From an uncultured Acidobacteriaceae bacterium (GTDB lineage Bacteria > Acidobacteriota > Terriglobia > Terriglobales > Acidobacteriaceae), in the NCBI GenBank assembly GCA_903849645.1, contig CAINJJ010000038.1, positions 1 through 64,000 of the forward strand: a stretch of DNA of 64,000 bases, in the 5' to 3' direction. The translations under genes and the position numbers were made by a program. The notes below the pieces were generated by a model that was not told where the DNA came from, did no database searches, and saw only the letters and a list, made by a program, of their open reading frames with translations. Of this stretch, positions 1 to 8,422 are shown one piece after another. Within the stretch, counting starts at the first letter, position 1; every line of letters starts with the position of its first letter.

Positions 1-20
1 GGCGCCCCTCCTCCCCCGAA

Positions 21-1328
21 ATGCCCGACTCAACCCTCTACTGGCTCCCTTTTACGCCGCCACAGTGGTTCCCTTTTACGCCGCCCTTGACACATATGGA
101 TGGAACGCAGATCGATCAAAATGCCAACCGTTTTCAGGCACAGTTTCTTGAGTTGGGTCTCCCTGCAGTGTCAGCCATCTCCACAATCGCCCGCACGGCC
201 ACCAACATTCAGATCATGACGCCGCATCCGAACCCCTGTGGAGCGGGCGACATCATCTCAGTTGGAGGGGTTACTGACGCGTCCTTCGATGCGGCTTACC
301 TGGTGGCGAGTGCGCCGAGCATGTATGAGGTGGATTGCACTATATCGGGTGGCGCGGTTGGGTCGAGCACGGGTGGGTCGATTGGCTATATTCAGTCGAG
401 GTTCAGCCAACGGACTCCGGAGTTGCAGCATTTCCAGCATCAGCAAGCCAAGGGGAAGATATTTCCGGCATCATCGAGCGGCATCTATCTGAAGCGGATC
501 AAGGTGACCTACGATTTCGGCAGTACAACCTATGATCAGGCGAACCGGCTTCTGAAATATGAGATGTACCGCCAGTTAGGCATTGACCAGGCCCCTTATC
601 TTCCTCCCGTGGGCCTGGAACTAAGCCTCTTCTCTGAGAGCGTGGACGCCAGTGGAAATGCTCTGAAGGCCCAACTGCAGGGCAGCGTCGTCACCCTCGA
701 TTCGAGTGTGTTTTACGAGTTTGCCGGGGATTACGAGATCATCGAACGGCACTTCAACCCATTCCAGCGCGAGGTGCAGGATTCAACGGACGGGAACTTC
801 CTGCAGCCGCCCTCGCGGTCCGGCGGGATCGGCGGTGGAACCGACTCTAACTCCGGAATTCTGAAGTTGGTTCTGCGGACATTCAACCCGGATTCGCGGA
901 TATTCAGCGACGTTTCAGATACCCCTAACGCGGGCTTTGCAACTGTTCCAGGTCAGCTTCCTTTTGCGGGTTCCGCCGCCAGTGCTGCGGGCTTCCAAGT
1001 GGTGGCTGGATCGATGACCGCCACGTCGCCTTCGGTTCCGTTTTACATCCCTGACGGGGTGGTCTCTTGGCTGCCGATCAGCGTCCGTCTGGGAAATGGA
1101 AACACACTGATCTATCCGGCGGGTTCTCAGGACAGTTTAATTGTCACAAGGCCCTCCTACTACCTCTATATAAATGACCCCGCCTTAAGCGGCGGCGGCG
1201 GGAAGGTTTTTGTGTCTTCCACCTACCCAGCCGCGGGGCCAGGGGTCATGGTGTTGTACGGTGCCTTTTATCTCCCAACGCCGAATCCTTCGGGCTTCCC
1301 GGCTGCGTCCTTTACGGTCAGTTTGTAG
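21..1328 (+). CDS. Hypothetical protein with phage/surface-type module (possibly 5' partial)
   Basis: Function not recognised. Residues about 45-110 resemble the 'sensation of transition' modules found in phage tail and bacterial surface proteins: an ISTIARTATN strand, then GAGDIISVGGV, a YLVASAPS strand and a Gly/Ser-rich turn. A central segment (GIYLKRIKVTYDFG, about residues 154-167) and a Gly-rich stretch (SGGIGGGTDSNSG) suggest a beta-rich structural or surface protein. The N-terminus contains a duplicated PFTPP motif from a repeated CCCTTTTACGCCGCC in the DNA. The reading frame is open to the window edge and no ribosome-binding site precedes the ATG, so the true start may lie upstream. 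GC looks lower than in the housekeeping genes, consistent with acquisition. No neighbouring phage genes are visible, so a prophage assignment is not supported. Confidence 0.55.
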   Translation: MPDSTLYWLPFTPPQWFPFTPPLTHMDGTQIDQNANRFQAQFLELGLPAVSAISTIARTATNIQIMTPHPNPCGAGDIISVGGVTDASFDAAYLVASAPSMYEVDCTISGGAVGSSTGGSIGYIQSRFSQRTPELQHFQHQQAKGKIFPASSSGIYLKRIKVTYDFGSTTYDQANRLLKYEMYRQLGIDQAPYLPPVGLELSLFSESVDASGNALKAQLQGSVVTLDSSVFYEFAGDYEIIERHFNPFQREVQDSTDGNFLQPPSRSGGIGGGTDSNSGILKLVLRTFNPDSRIFSDVSDTPNAGFATVPGQLPFAGSAASAAGFQVVAGSMTATSPSVPFYIPDGVVSWLPISVRLGNGNTLIYPAGSQDSLIVTRPSYYLYINDPALSGGGGKVFVSSTYPAAGPGVMVLYGAFYLPTPNPSGFPAASFTVSL

Positions 1329-1519
1329 TGTTTACTACTTTGCAACATTCGGCCTCAGATTTCGCGGATATGAAAAATGGGAGAATCGGGCAAGAGTTGG
1401 ATGTTTCTAATTTAAGTTCTGTATTCCCTCTAACGGAGCGGCTGCAGCTACAGCACAGCCAGGAGCGGTCTGCTTCAATCGGACTGACCGATCGTCCACC
1501 GCTCTGTCCGGTACGGCAT

Positions 1520-2644
1520 TCAGGGGCGCGAGGAGAGGCCGTAGCTAGTGCTTCTGCCCCCTTCGGGGCTGCGCAACAGAATGCCCCGTTCCACCAGCCC
1601 GGCAATGTCCCGCATCGCCGAGTCCTGTGAGCACTTTGCCAGCTTTGCCCATTTTGACGTTGTGAGCTTGCCCTCGAAGCCATCCAGCAGAACGTTCAGC
1701 ACAAGTCTCTGCCGCCCGTTCAGGGACTCGGCCGCCATGGCCTCCCAGAAGCGAGCCTTCCAAAGAACCAGCGCGAGGGTTCGTCGCGCTCCCGCGATGG
1801 CCTGTCCCAGACAATCGAGAAACCAATCGATCCAGCCGGTCACGTCCATGCTGCCCTTCTGCGTCCGTTCCAGGCATGCGTAGTAGGCTGCGCGCTCCAG
1901 GCGAATCCGCGCCGACATTGAGTAGAACCGCTGCGAACTCGCTTCCGACCGGGCCAGCGCCATGTCTGCCAGCGCACGGGCAATGCGCCCGTTGCCATCC
2001 TCAAAGGGATGAACCGTCACAAACCACAGGTGGACGAGAGCGGCCTTGACCACGCCATCCATTGCATCCGGCATCGCACGTCCGCCGCCGTTGAACCAGT
2101 CGATAAACTGCCCCATCTCCTCAGAGAGCCGCTCAGATGACGGCGCTTCAAAATGGACCCGTTCCCGGCCTATCGGACCGGAGACAACCTGCATCGGCCC
2201 AGAGCTATCCTCCCGCCAGGCTCCCACAACAACCCGCTTCATCCCGCTGAGCCCGGCGGGAAACAGCGACGCATGCCAGGCGCAAAGCCGCTCCGCCGTC
2301 AGGGGCTGATCGTAGTTGCCGGTGGCGTCGAGCATCATCTCCACCACGCCCTCCACGTTGCGGTCCACGGGGCTCAATCCGGCTTTCTCGATGCCGATCC
2401 GCCGGGCAATGGAGGAGCGCACCGTCTCTGCGTCAAAGTTCTCCCCTTCGATCTCGCTGCTCTTCAGCACATCCTGCGTCAGAGTCCCCAGTACGGCCTC
2501 CTGGCACAAGGGGAAACCCAGGTTTTCCATGCGTCCCAGCAGGCGGCCCTGTTCGTGCCGAACCAGCGCCAGCTTTTCCGCCAACTGCTCGCGGTTCCAA
2601 CGAAAGCGGGGCCAGTCGGCCAGGTTGTGGATGTAGGTCGCCAT
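1520..2644 (-). CDS. Fic family protein (AMPylase/Fido domain) with C-terminal winged helix
   Basis: Fic enzymes transfer AMP or other phosphate-containing groups to hydroxyl side chains of target proteins. The core motif HPFEDGNGRIAR lies at about residues 212-223 with catalytic His and phosphate-binding loop intact. Near residue 65 the stretch SSEIEG matches the (S/T)xxxE(G/N) inhibitory-helix motif, here N-terminal to the Fic core (class II arrangement). The start of the protein (YIHNLADWPRFRW) is the DUF4172-type Fic N-domain, and residues after about 310 (LTTSKWAKLAKCSQDSAMRDI) look like a winged helix. I prefer ATG at 2644 over the GTG at 2653, because the family normally begins just before YIH. 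The start codon sits inside a palindrome that recurs upstream, suggesting autoregulation through the winged helix. It is divergent from recG. Confidence 0.9.
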   Translation of the reverse strand: MATYIHNLADWPRFRWNREQLAEKLALVRHEQGRLLGRMENLGFPLCQEAVLGTLTQDVLKSSEIEGENFDAETVRSSIARRIGIEKAGLSPVDRNVEGVVEMMLDATGNYDQPLTAERLCAWHASLFPAGLSGMKRVVVGAWREDSSGPMQVVSGPIGRERVHFEAPSSERLSEEMGQFIDWFNGGGRAMPDAMDGVVKAALVHLWFVTVHPFEDGNGRIARALADMALARSEASSQRFYSMSARIRLERAAYYACLERTQKGSMDVTGWIDWFLDCLGQAIAGARRTLALVLWKARFWEAMAAESLNGRQRLVLNVLLDGFEGKLTTSKWAKLAKCSQDSAMRDIAGLVERGILLRSPEGGRSTSYGLSSRP

Positions 2645-2738
2645 TCTCCGCACCTTCTGCGGAGATTGTAGAAGAATGGGTCAGCCTTTTCCAGCATTCT
2701 CCGCGTCATTTGCGGAGAATAGCGTCCATATTCTCCGC
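2643..2738. promoter_or_regulatory. Operator array upstream of fic
   Basis: The 9-mer ATTCTCCGC occurs at 2643-2651, 2696-2704 and 2730-2738. The first is followed after exactly 7 nt by GCGGAGATT (2659-2667). The second is followed after exactly 7 nt by the perfect complement GCGGAGAAT (2712-2720). The third is a half-site. The first palindrome covers the fic start codon. Repeated half-sites with fixed spacing indicate a dimeric DNA-binding regulator. The Fic protein's own winged helix is the obvious candidate, but this is inferred. Confidence 0.7.
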
Positions 2739-2827
2739 AAACCTCCCTAAGCGTCCCCCTGCTGGTCCAACCCCTTCGCAGCCAGCGGGTTTGTTGGCGC
2801 TGACACGCTCCATGTAGCATCCGGAGA

Positions 2828-5125
2828 GTGGCAAGCCTCGACAGTCCGGTGATGTATGTGCGCGGAGTTGGCCCCCGAGTGGCGGAGATGCTTGCGGCCA
2901 AGGGGATTCTGACCGCCGAGGACCTGCTCTACCATCTCCCCTTTCGCTATGAGGACCGGCAGAATCCGCGCAGCCTGGACGAGCTGCAGCCGGGGGAGAC
3001 GGCCAGTGTGATCGCCGAGGTGCGCGGTTCCCTGCTGCTCAAGACGCGCAAGGCGCCCATCTTCGAGTTGACCGTGGGCCAGGCGCGGCTGGCGCTCAAG
3101 TGCATCTGGTTCAACGGCGGCTACCTGGAAGGCAAGTTCCACGCCGGGCAGACGGTGGCGGTCTACGGCAAGGTGGAGCCATCGCGGTCTTCGTCGAACC
3201 TGAAGATGATTCAGCCTCAGTTTGAGCTGCTGCCGGACGCCTCCGACGACGCCGAAACCCGGCTGCTGGAGGTGGGCCGCATCACCCCGGTCTACGAGTC
3301 GCTCGGCGGAGCGCGCCTGGCCTCGCGCTGGCAGCGCAAGACCATCTTTCATCTCTTGGAGGGCGTGCGCGGGGCCGTGCCCGAGTGCCTGCCCCAGGCC
3401 ATGCTGGCGCGCCTCAGCCTGCCAAACCGCGAAGTAGCCCTCCGCGAGGTGCATTTTCCGCCCGAGGGCACAGGCTTTGCCCAGTTGCAGAGCTGGTCGA
3501 CCCCGGCCCACCGGCGCCTTATCTTTGAAGAGCTCTTCTTTCTTGAACTGGGCCTCGAAATCAAGCGGCGCCGCATGCGCGAGCGGCCCGGCATCGCCTT
3601 TGCCACCACGCCCAAAGTGCGCGAGGCCATCCGCGAGGTGCTGCCCTTCCATCCCACGGCGGCCCAGAAGCGCGCCCTGGGCGAGATCGTGGCCGACATG
3701 CGCCAGCCCAGCCCCATGCGCCGCTTGCTGCAAGGCGACGTCGGCTCGGGAAAGACCATTGTTGCCCTCCAGGCCATGCTGGTGGCCATGGAAAACGGCT
3801 ACCAGGCGGCGCTGATGGCCCCCACCGAGATACTGGCCACGCAGCATTTTCTGGCCGCCCGCAAACTGCTGGAGAACTCCTCGCGCAACCCGCGCATCGT
3901 GCTGCTGACCGGGTCGCTGGACGAGGAGCGCAAGCGCCACACCCGCGGCATGATCAACCGCGGCGAGGCGCAACTGGTGATTGGAACCCACGCCCTGATT
4001 GAAGAGAAGGTGGAGTTTGACCGCCTTGGGCTGGTGGTGGTGGACGAGCAGCACCGCTTTGGCGTGATGCAGCGCTTCAAGATGATGAAGAAGCCTGGGC
4101 AGGATGGAAACGAGGGGGCCGAGCCGGACATGCTGGTGATGACCGCCACGCCCATTCCACGCACCCTGGCCCTCTCCCTCTATGGCGACCTGGACGTGAG
4201 CGTTCTGGACGAGTTGCCGCCGGGCAGGACGCCCATCGTCACCCGGCGCGTGCCAGGCGAGCGCTCTGGCGAGGTGTGGGAGTTTGTGCGCAAGCAGGTG
4301 GCGCTGGGCCGCCAGGCCTATATCGTCTACCCCGTTATTGAGGGCACCAGGGACGACCAGCCGGAGCTGGACTTCGCCCAGGACGACCCCGACACCGCGG
4401 CCGAGGCTCCGGCTCCGCCGAAATCCACCCGCAAGGGCAAGACGGCCGACCTCTTCCCCAAGGCAGCGGTCGAGGCCAACCCCGGCGCCAAATCGGGGCT
4501 CAAGTCCGCCGTCGAGATGCACCAGAAGCTGAGCGCCGGCCCTCTCGCCGGCCTGCGCGTGGGTCTGCTCCACGGCCGCCTCAACGCTGACGACAAGGAA
4601 GTCATCATGCGGCGCTTTCAGCGCGGCGAGATCGACGTGCTGGTGGCCACCACGGTCATTGAAGTGGGCGTGGACGTGCCCAACGCCACCGTCATGGTGG
4701 TGGAACACGCGGAGCGCTTTGGGCTGGCGCAGTTGCACCAGTTGCGCGGGCGCGTGGGGCGCGGCGCGGCGCGCAGCTACTGCGTCCTCATCACGGGGCC
4801 CCGCGTCTCTCCACATGGCGAGGAGCGGCTCAACGCCATGGTCCGCACCCAGGATGGATTTGAACTGGCCGAACTCGACCTCTCCCTGCGCGGTCCGGGC
4901 GAGTTTTTCGGCACGCGCCAGGCCGGCCTGCCCGACTTTCGCGTAGCCAACCTGGTGCGGGACCGGCAGCTGCTCGAGCTGGCCAAGCTGGAGGCCGCCC
5001 GCTTTGCCAATCCGCCCGCCGCCGGCAAAGAAACCCCGGAAGCCACCGAAGCCGAGCGGGCCAGGGTCTGGGCGCGCCTCAAAGATGCCTGGCAGCGCCG
5101 CTATGGGCTGGTCGAGGCCGGCTGA
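2828..5125 (+). CDS. recG: ATP-dependent DNA helicase RecG
   Basis: RecG remodels stalled replication forks and branched recombination intermediates. The N-terminal wedge/OB region starts with YVRGVGPRVAEMLAAKGI. Walker A GDVGSGKT is at about residues 303-310 and the Walker B/motif II DEQH at about 405-408. Motif III TATPIPRTLALSLYGD and motif VI QLRGRVGRG follow, so all helicase motifs are present. Between the two RecA-like lobes, about residues 510-560 form a low-complexity insertion rich in Asp, Ala, Pro and Lys (AEAPAPPKSTRKGKT). It is longer than the equivalent E. coli loop. The chosen start is a GTG; an ATG 24 nt downstream (MYVRG) is possible. The length of 765 aa is slightly above the usual 690-700. 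Convergent with the next gene. Confidence 0.97.
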   Translation: MASLDSPVMYVRGVGPRVAEMLAAKGILTAEDLLYHLPFRYEDRQNPRSLDELQPGETASVIAEVRGSLLLKTRKAPIFELTVGQARLALKCIWFNGGYLEGKFHAGQTVAVYGKVEPSRSSSNLKMIQPQFELLPDASDDAETRLLEVGRITPVYESLGGARLASRWQRKTIFHLLEGVRGAVPECLPQAMLARLSLPNREVALREVHFPPEGTGFAQLQSWSTPAHRRLIFEELFFLELGLEIKRRRMRERPGIAFATTPKVREAIREVLPFHPTAAQKRALGEIVADMRQPSPMRRLLQGDVGSGKTIVALQAMLVAMENGYQAALMAPTEILATQHFLAARKLLENSSRNPRIVLLTGSLDEERKRHTRGMINRGEAQLVIGTHALIEEKVEFDRLGLVVVDEQHRFGVMQRFKMMKKPGQDGNEGAEPDMLVMTATPIPRTLALSLYGDLDVSVLDELPPGRTPIVTRRVPGERSGEVWEFVRKQVALGRQAYIVYPVIEGTRDDQPELDFAQDDPDTAAEAPAPPKSTRKGKTADLFPKAAVEANPGAKSGLKSAVEMHQKLSAGPLAGLRVGLLHGRLNADDKEVIMRRFQRGEIDVLVATTVIEVGVDVPNATVMVVEHAERFGLAQLHQLRGRVGRGAARSYCVLITGPRVSPHGEERLNAMVRTQDGFELAELDLSLRGPGEFFGTRQAGLPDFRVANLVRDRQLLELAKLEAARFANPPAAGKETPEATEAERARVWARLKDAWQRRYGLVEAG

Positions 5126-5135
5126 GCCACGCCCA

Positions 5136-5618
5136 TCAAGCCGCCTCCGGGGCAAACGCGCCGTGGACCATCTCCACGGGAAACGTCTGAATCTCCAGGT
5201 CGATGCTGGCAATCTCCGTGCCGCACTCCTGCGGGTGACTGCGCGTGCACTGGCACAGCTCGGTGAACCGAATGTGCCCGTTCTGGCTCAACTCCAGGCC
5301 CGCGCCGATCAGCAGGCTGTAGATGTCCATGCAGGCCTGCCGCTCAAACTCGAACAGCATGCTCACCGTGCCGGTGTCATTGGCCCCGCGGCTCAGCACC
5401 CAGCCGCCGCAGCCCAGAATGGCGCCCGTCAGTGTTTGCACCAGGCGCGAAGGCTCTTCAATCGAAATGGCCTTCATCTGCAGAGCCCAGGGAATCATCA
5501 TGGTCTGTGTCGCGTCGAGAGTTGGCACCGTGAGCCTCACATCCGCCTTATCGGAGCCTCTGCCCGCAGCGTCACCATTGTTGCGGAGTGAAACGGCCTT
5601 TGACCGGCTTTCGGACAT
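5136..5618 (-). CDS. Conserved hypothetical protein, 160 aa
   Basis: No family recognised. The protein is soluble, with no signal peptide or membrane segment. It has a charged N-terminus, an alternating strand/helix core (ILGCGGWVLSRGANDTGTVS, then FEFERQACMDIYSLLIGAG) and a Cys cluster CQCTRSHPQECG near residues 121-132. That cluster could bind metal but has no recognisable spacing. The length, and a codon usage that matches its neighbours, support a real gene. It overlaps nothing and ends 10 bp from recG in convergent orientation. It is divergent from acpS, so the 120-bp gap should hold two promoters. Confidence 0.7.
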   Translation of the reverse strand: MSESRSKAVSLRNNGDAAGRGSDKADVRLTVPTLDATQTMMIPWALQMKAISIEEPSRLVQTLTGAILGCGGWVLSRGANDTGTVSMLFEFERQACMDIYSLLIGAGLELSQNGHIRFTELCQCTRSHPQECGTEIASIDLEIQTFPVEMVHGAFAPEAA

Positions 5619-5740
5619 CCCATGCCTCTGCCGGGTTCACACCGCCCTTCGTTGGTAATTGGACAGCCACGCCGCAACGCCCCCGGCAATTCGCTCGAAA
5701 GCCCAAAGAGCGGAGAGTGGAATGTGGTTTGATAGACACT

Positions 5741-6124
5741 ATGATTGTCGGCACCGGCATCGACCTGGCGGAGATTGAACGCATCCGGCGCTCCGTGGAC
5801 CGCTACGGGCAGCGATTTCTTGACCGCGTCTACACCGCCGCCGAGCAGGCCTATTGCCTGCGCAAGCGCAACGCCGCGGAGAGCCTGGCGGCGCGCTTTG
5901 CCGCCAAGGAAGCGGGCGCCAAGGCCCTCGGCACGGGCATCAGCCACGGCGTCAACTGGCTTGAAATTGAGGTGGTGCGCGAGCCATCCGGCCGGCCGAC
6001 GCTCCAGTTTCACGGGCGCGCGGCCCAGTTTGCCGCCCGCCTCGGCGTTGCCCGCGCCGCCCTTTCCATCACCCACACCGGTCAGTTGGCCATGGCCAGC
6101 GTCGTGTTGGAAGACGCCGGCTGA
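5741..6124 (+). CDS. acpS: Holo-[acyl-carrier-protein] synthase
   Basis: AcpS transfers the 4'-phosphopantetheine arm of CoA to a serine of acyl carrier protein, activating it for fatty-acid synthesis. At 127 aa it has the normal size. The two signature regions are present: GTGIDLAEIERI at the N-terminus (Mg-binding Asp) and FAAKEAGAKALGTG near residue 52 (Glu and Lys of the active site). The C-terminal SITHTGQLAMASVV strand is typical. The reading frame stays open 5' to 5588, but homologues start at MIVGTGID, so ATG 5741 is chosen. No strong Shine-Dalgarno sequence is visible. It is followed by the MCE gene after 174 bp. Confidence 0.95.
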   Translation: MIVGTGIDLAEIERIRRSVDRYGQRFLDRVYTAAEQAYCLRKRNAAESLAARFAAKEAGAKALGTGISHGVNWLEIEVVREPSGRPTLQFHGRAAQFAARLGVARAALSITHTGQLAMASVVLEDAG

Positions 6125-6298
6125 AACCGCCCCTTCTGCTATCCTCAAGAGCATCCTCCGGGGGAATGAGCCTCTTGGGATTCCTCAAGGGCCTCTGTTC
6201 CCTGGCAGGCGCCAGTTTCGGCGGGATGGTTTCCCTGCCACACCCCAACCGCCCGTTTTCCCGGCGTCGAACCAGTCAACTTCAGCGAGGGGAGTGCC

Positions 6299-7375
6299 GT
6301 GCCAAGCCGCAAAGAGATTCAGTGGTCGCAACTGAGAGTAGGCGCGTTGGTGATGGCGGCCTTGACCGTGCTCGTGGTGCTGATCTTTCTCATGTCCGGC
6401 TCCACCGGCGGCCTGTTTGCCAAAAAGCTGGCCCTGCGCTGCTACTTTGACAACGCCGCCGGGCTCAAGGACGGCGCTCCGGTCACCCTCGAGGGCGTCA
6501 CCATCGGCAACGTCATCCACGTGCGCATTGTGACCGACCGCAATCCCACGCCGGTCGAGGTCACCATGCGGGTGGGCCAGGAGTACCTGCGCGACCTGCA
6601 CCGCGACTCCACCGCCGCCATTGCGCAGGCCGGGGTGCTGGGCGACAGTTATGTGGACATCAACTCCGCCCATGCCACCGGACCCCCGCCTGCCAACAAC
6701 GCGGAACTGCGGCCCTCCGGCTCCCCCAGCATCCAGGACGTGATCCGCACCAGCAACGACTCCATCCTCCAGGTCAAGAGCCTCACCCAGAAGATCGAGA
6801 TCCTGGTCGACTCGCTCAACTCCAAGCGCGGCACCATCGGCGCGCTCATCAACGACCCCGACCTGGGCCACAAGATCACAGCCATCGCTACCGACCTGCA
6901 GACCATCACCGCCGCCATCTCCGGCGGCAAGGGCTCGCTGGGCAAGCTGGTCAACGACGACGGGCTCTATACCCGCGCCAACTCCGTCATCGACAAACTC
7001 GACAAGGTGGCCACCGCTCTGGACGACGGCAAGGGCACCGCCGGCAAGCTGCTCAAGGACGATACGCTCTACAACAACCTCAACGCCGCCGTAGCCAACA
7101 CCAATCAGCTTGTGGCCGAGGTCAACGCCGGACACGGCGCCCTGGGCAAGATCGCCAAAGACCCCGCCTTCGCCGCCAAGCTCGACGACACCGTCACGCG
7201 CCTCGATTCGATTCTCAAGGGCGTAGAAGATGGCAAGGGCTCCATCGGCCAACTGGTGCAGAACCGCGCCCTCTACGACCACGCCGACCAGGCGCTCGAC
7301 CAGACCCAGCAACTGGTCAAGGTCATGCGCGAAGACCCCAAGAAATACTTCGTCATCCGGCTCAAGTTGTTTTAG
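6299..7375 (+). CDS. MlaD/MCE-family lipid-transport substrate-binding protein
   Basis: MCE proteins are single-pass inner-membrane proteins whose periplasmic domains form rings that shuttle phospholipids between membranes. An N-terminal membrane helix (about residues 14-32, LVMAALTVLVVLIFLMSG) precedes the MCE domain (about 38-120, with GAPVTLEGVTIGNV and LGDSYVDI). The rest contains five diverged copies of a G-K-G-[ST]-x-G-x-L-[VIL]-x-[DN]-x-x-L unit (for example GKGSLGKLVNDDGLY and GKGSIGQLVQNRALY), as in long MlaD proteins. The GTG start is supported by a purine-rich GAGGGGAG just upstream. No MlaE permease or MlaF ATPase is in the window, so its partners must be encoded elsewhere. Confidence 0.88.
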   Translation: MPSRKEIQWSQLRVGALVMAALTVLVVLIFLMSGSTGGLFAKKLALRCYFDNAAGLKDGAPVTLEGVTIGNVIHVRIVTDRNPTPVEVTMRVGQEYLRDLHRDSTAAIAQAGVLGDSYVDINSAHATGPPPANNAELRPSGSPSIQDVIRTSNDSILQVKSLTQKIEILVDSLNSKRGTIGALINDPDLGHKITAIATDLQTITAAISGGKGSLGKLVNDDGLYTRANSVIDKLDKVATALDDGKGTAGKLLKDDTLYNNLNAAVANTNQLVAEVNAGHGALGKIAKDPAFAAKLDDTVTRLDSILKGVEDGKGSIGQLVQNRALYDHADQALDQTQQLVKVMREDPKKYFVIRLKLF

Positions 7376-7506
7376 GGACAGTCAACAGATACCGCAGGGC
7401 ATTCCATGTCCCTCGCATCTGGATACATGGGAAGCCACAAACCTCAAAGGACTTTCTTCGCTTTCTGAGCGTGGGCCAAGATCCGCGGTGACCCGCTGTC
7501 AACCGT

Positions 7507-8421
7507 TCACAGCGCAACCGCGCCGCAGCGGAACATCTTCCAGAACTCCACAAACCCCTTGAGCCGCACCACGTGAAAGTAGTCGTTGGCCACAAAGTAG
7601 AAGACCGTGGCCACGGCGTAGATGCCGTGCATGGCGTCGGGGCCGAGCTGATCGCTGAAGGGCAGCGGGGCCGCCGACAGCACCATGGCCAGCACCACCA
7701 GGGCCAGCTTGACGATGCCCATCACCAGGTTGATCTCCACCAGCTTGGAGGTGAAGGTCCTGCCCAGGCGCAGGCTCTGGCCCAGCGCGGAGAGGGCGGA
7801 GCGCCCCTCAAGCAGCATGAGCAGCGGCGCAATGGAGAGCGCCCAGCTGACAAGCGCAAAGGCCGTGAAGAACGCCAGGGAGAGGAAGATGGCCCACATG
7901 GCGTAGCCCACCAGGTCCGGCTCGCCGGCGGGGGTGATGTGCGTGGCCGCCACCCATCCGAGCGAACTGAACCAGCCCCAGGCGGCGAGAGCCAGCAGCA
8001 CCAGCCACGCCGCCTGCAGCGCAATCATGGCCAGCGGCCGGAAGCGCAGCGCCGGGACCGTCTCCCGTTGCATCCGCCGCAAAACCAGATTGCGCCCCAC
8101 CCCGGAGACCACCACCCAGGCCAGCGCGGCAGCGGGCAGCAGCCAGCGCAGCACCGCAGTCACGTGCGGCTCATACTGGAGCCAGGCGTCGCTCAACTGC
8201 ACCGCGGCCACCCAGGGATTCTGCGGGTCGAGCGTGGCCAGTCCCGCCTGGTCGAGCGGGAGCGCCGCCAGGATGCGCCGCGCCTGGAGCCAGCAGACGG
8301 CGAGCAGCGGCACGCCGAAGATCCAGCGCCAGGCGACCTCCATCACCACCAGCGATGGCCGGGCGAAGACCCAGCCCATCTGGCCAACCAGCGATTGCGT
8401 GCCCCGCAGCGGAGCGGCCAC
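7507..8421 (-). CDS. Conserved multi-pass membrane protein
   Basis: Function not recognised. The 304 aa contain about five or six hydrophobic helices: near residues 25-45 (WRWIFGVPLLAVCWL), 88-106 (LLPAAALAWVVVSGVG), 130-152, 170-200 and 225-250, followed by a C-terminal YFVANDYFHVVRLKGF segment. The sequence has a repeat-free loop with RMQRETVPALRFRP that looks cytoplasmic. It begins one base after the leuS stop on the same strand, so the two are almost certainly co-transcribed and possibly translationally coupled. That linkage does not define a function. It is convergent with the MCE gene. Similar proteins exist in acidobacterial genomes to my recollection, but I cannot name a domain. Confidence 0.75.
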   Translation of the reverse strand: MAAPLRGTQSLVGQMGWVFARPSLVVMEVAWRWIFGVPLLAVCWLQARRILAALPLDQAGLATLDPQNPWVAAVQLSDAWLQYEPHVTAVLRWLLPAAALAWVVVSGVGRNLVLRRMQRETVPALRFRPLAMIALQAAWLVLLALAAWGWFSSLGWVAATHITPAGEPDLVGYAMWAIFLSLAFFTAFALVSWALSIAPLLMLLEGRSALSALGQSLRLGRTFTSKLVEINLVMGIVKLALVVLAMVLSAAPLPFSDQLGPDAMHGIYAVATVFYFVANDYFHVVRLKGFVEFWKMFRCGAVAL

Positions 8422-8422
8422 G

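Noticed and set aside
1..2653. Prophage at the left edge
   Set aside because: Only one phage/surface-like module is visible; no integrase, capsid, terminase or lysis gene is in the window.
2747..5212. 821-codon open frame on the minus strand over recG
   Set aside because: Antisense shadow of a highly conserved helicase; no known domain, repeated AQL/GHH composition typical of shadows.
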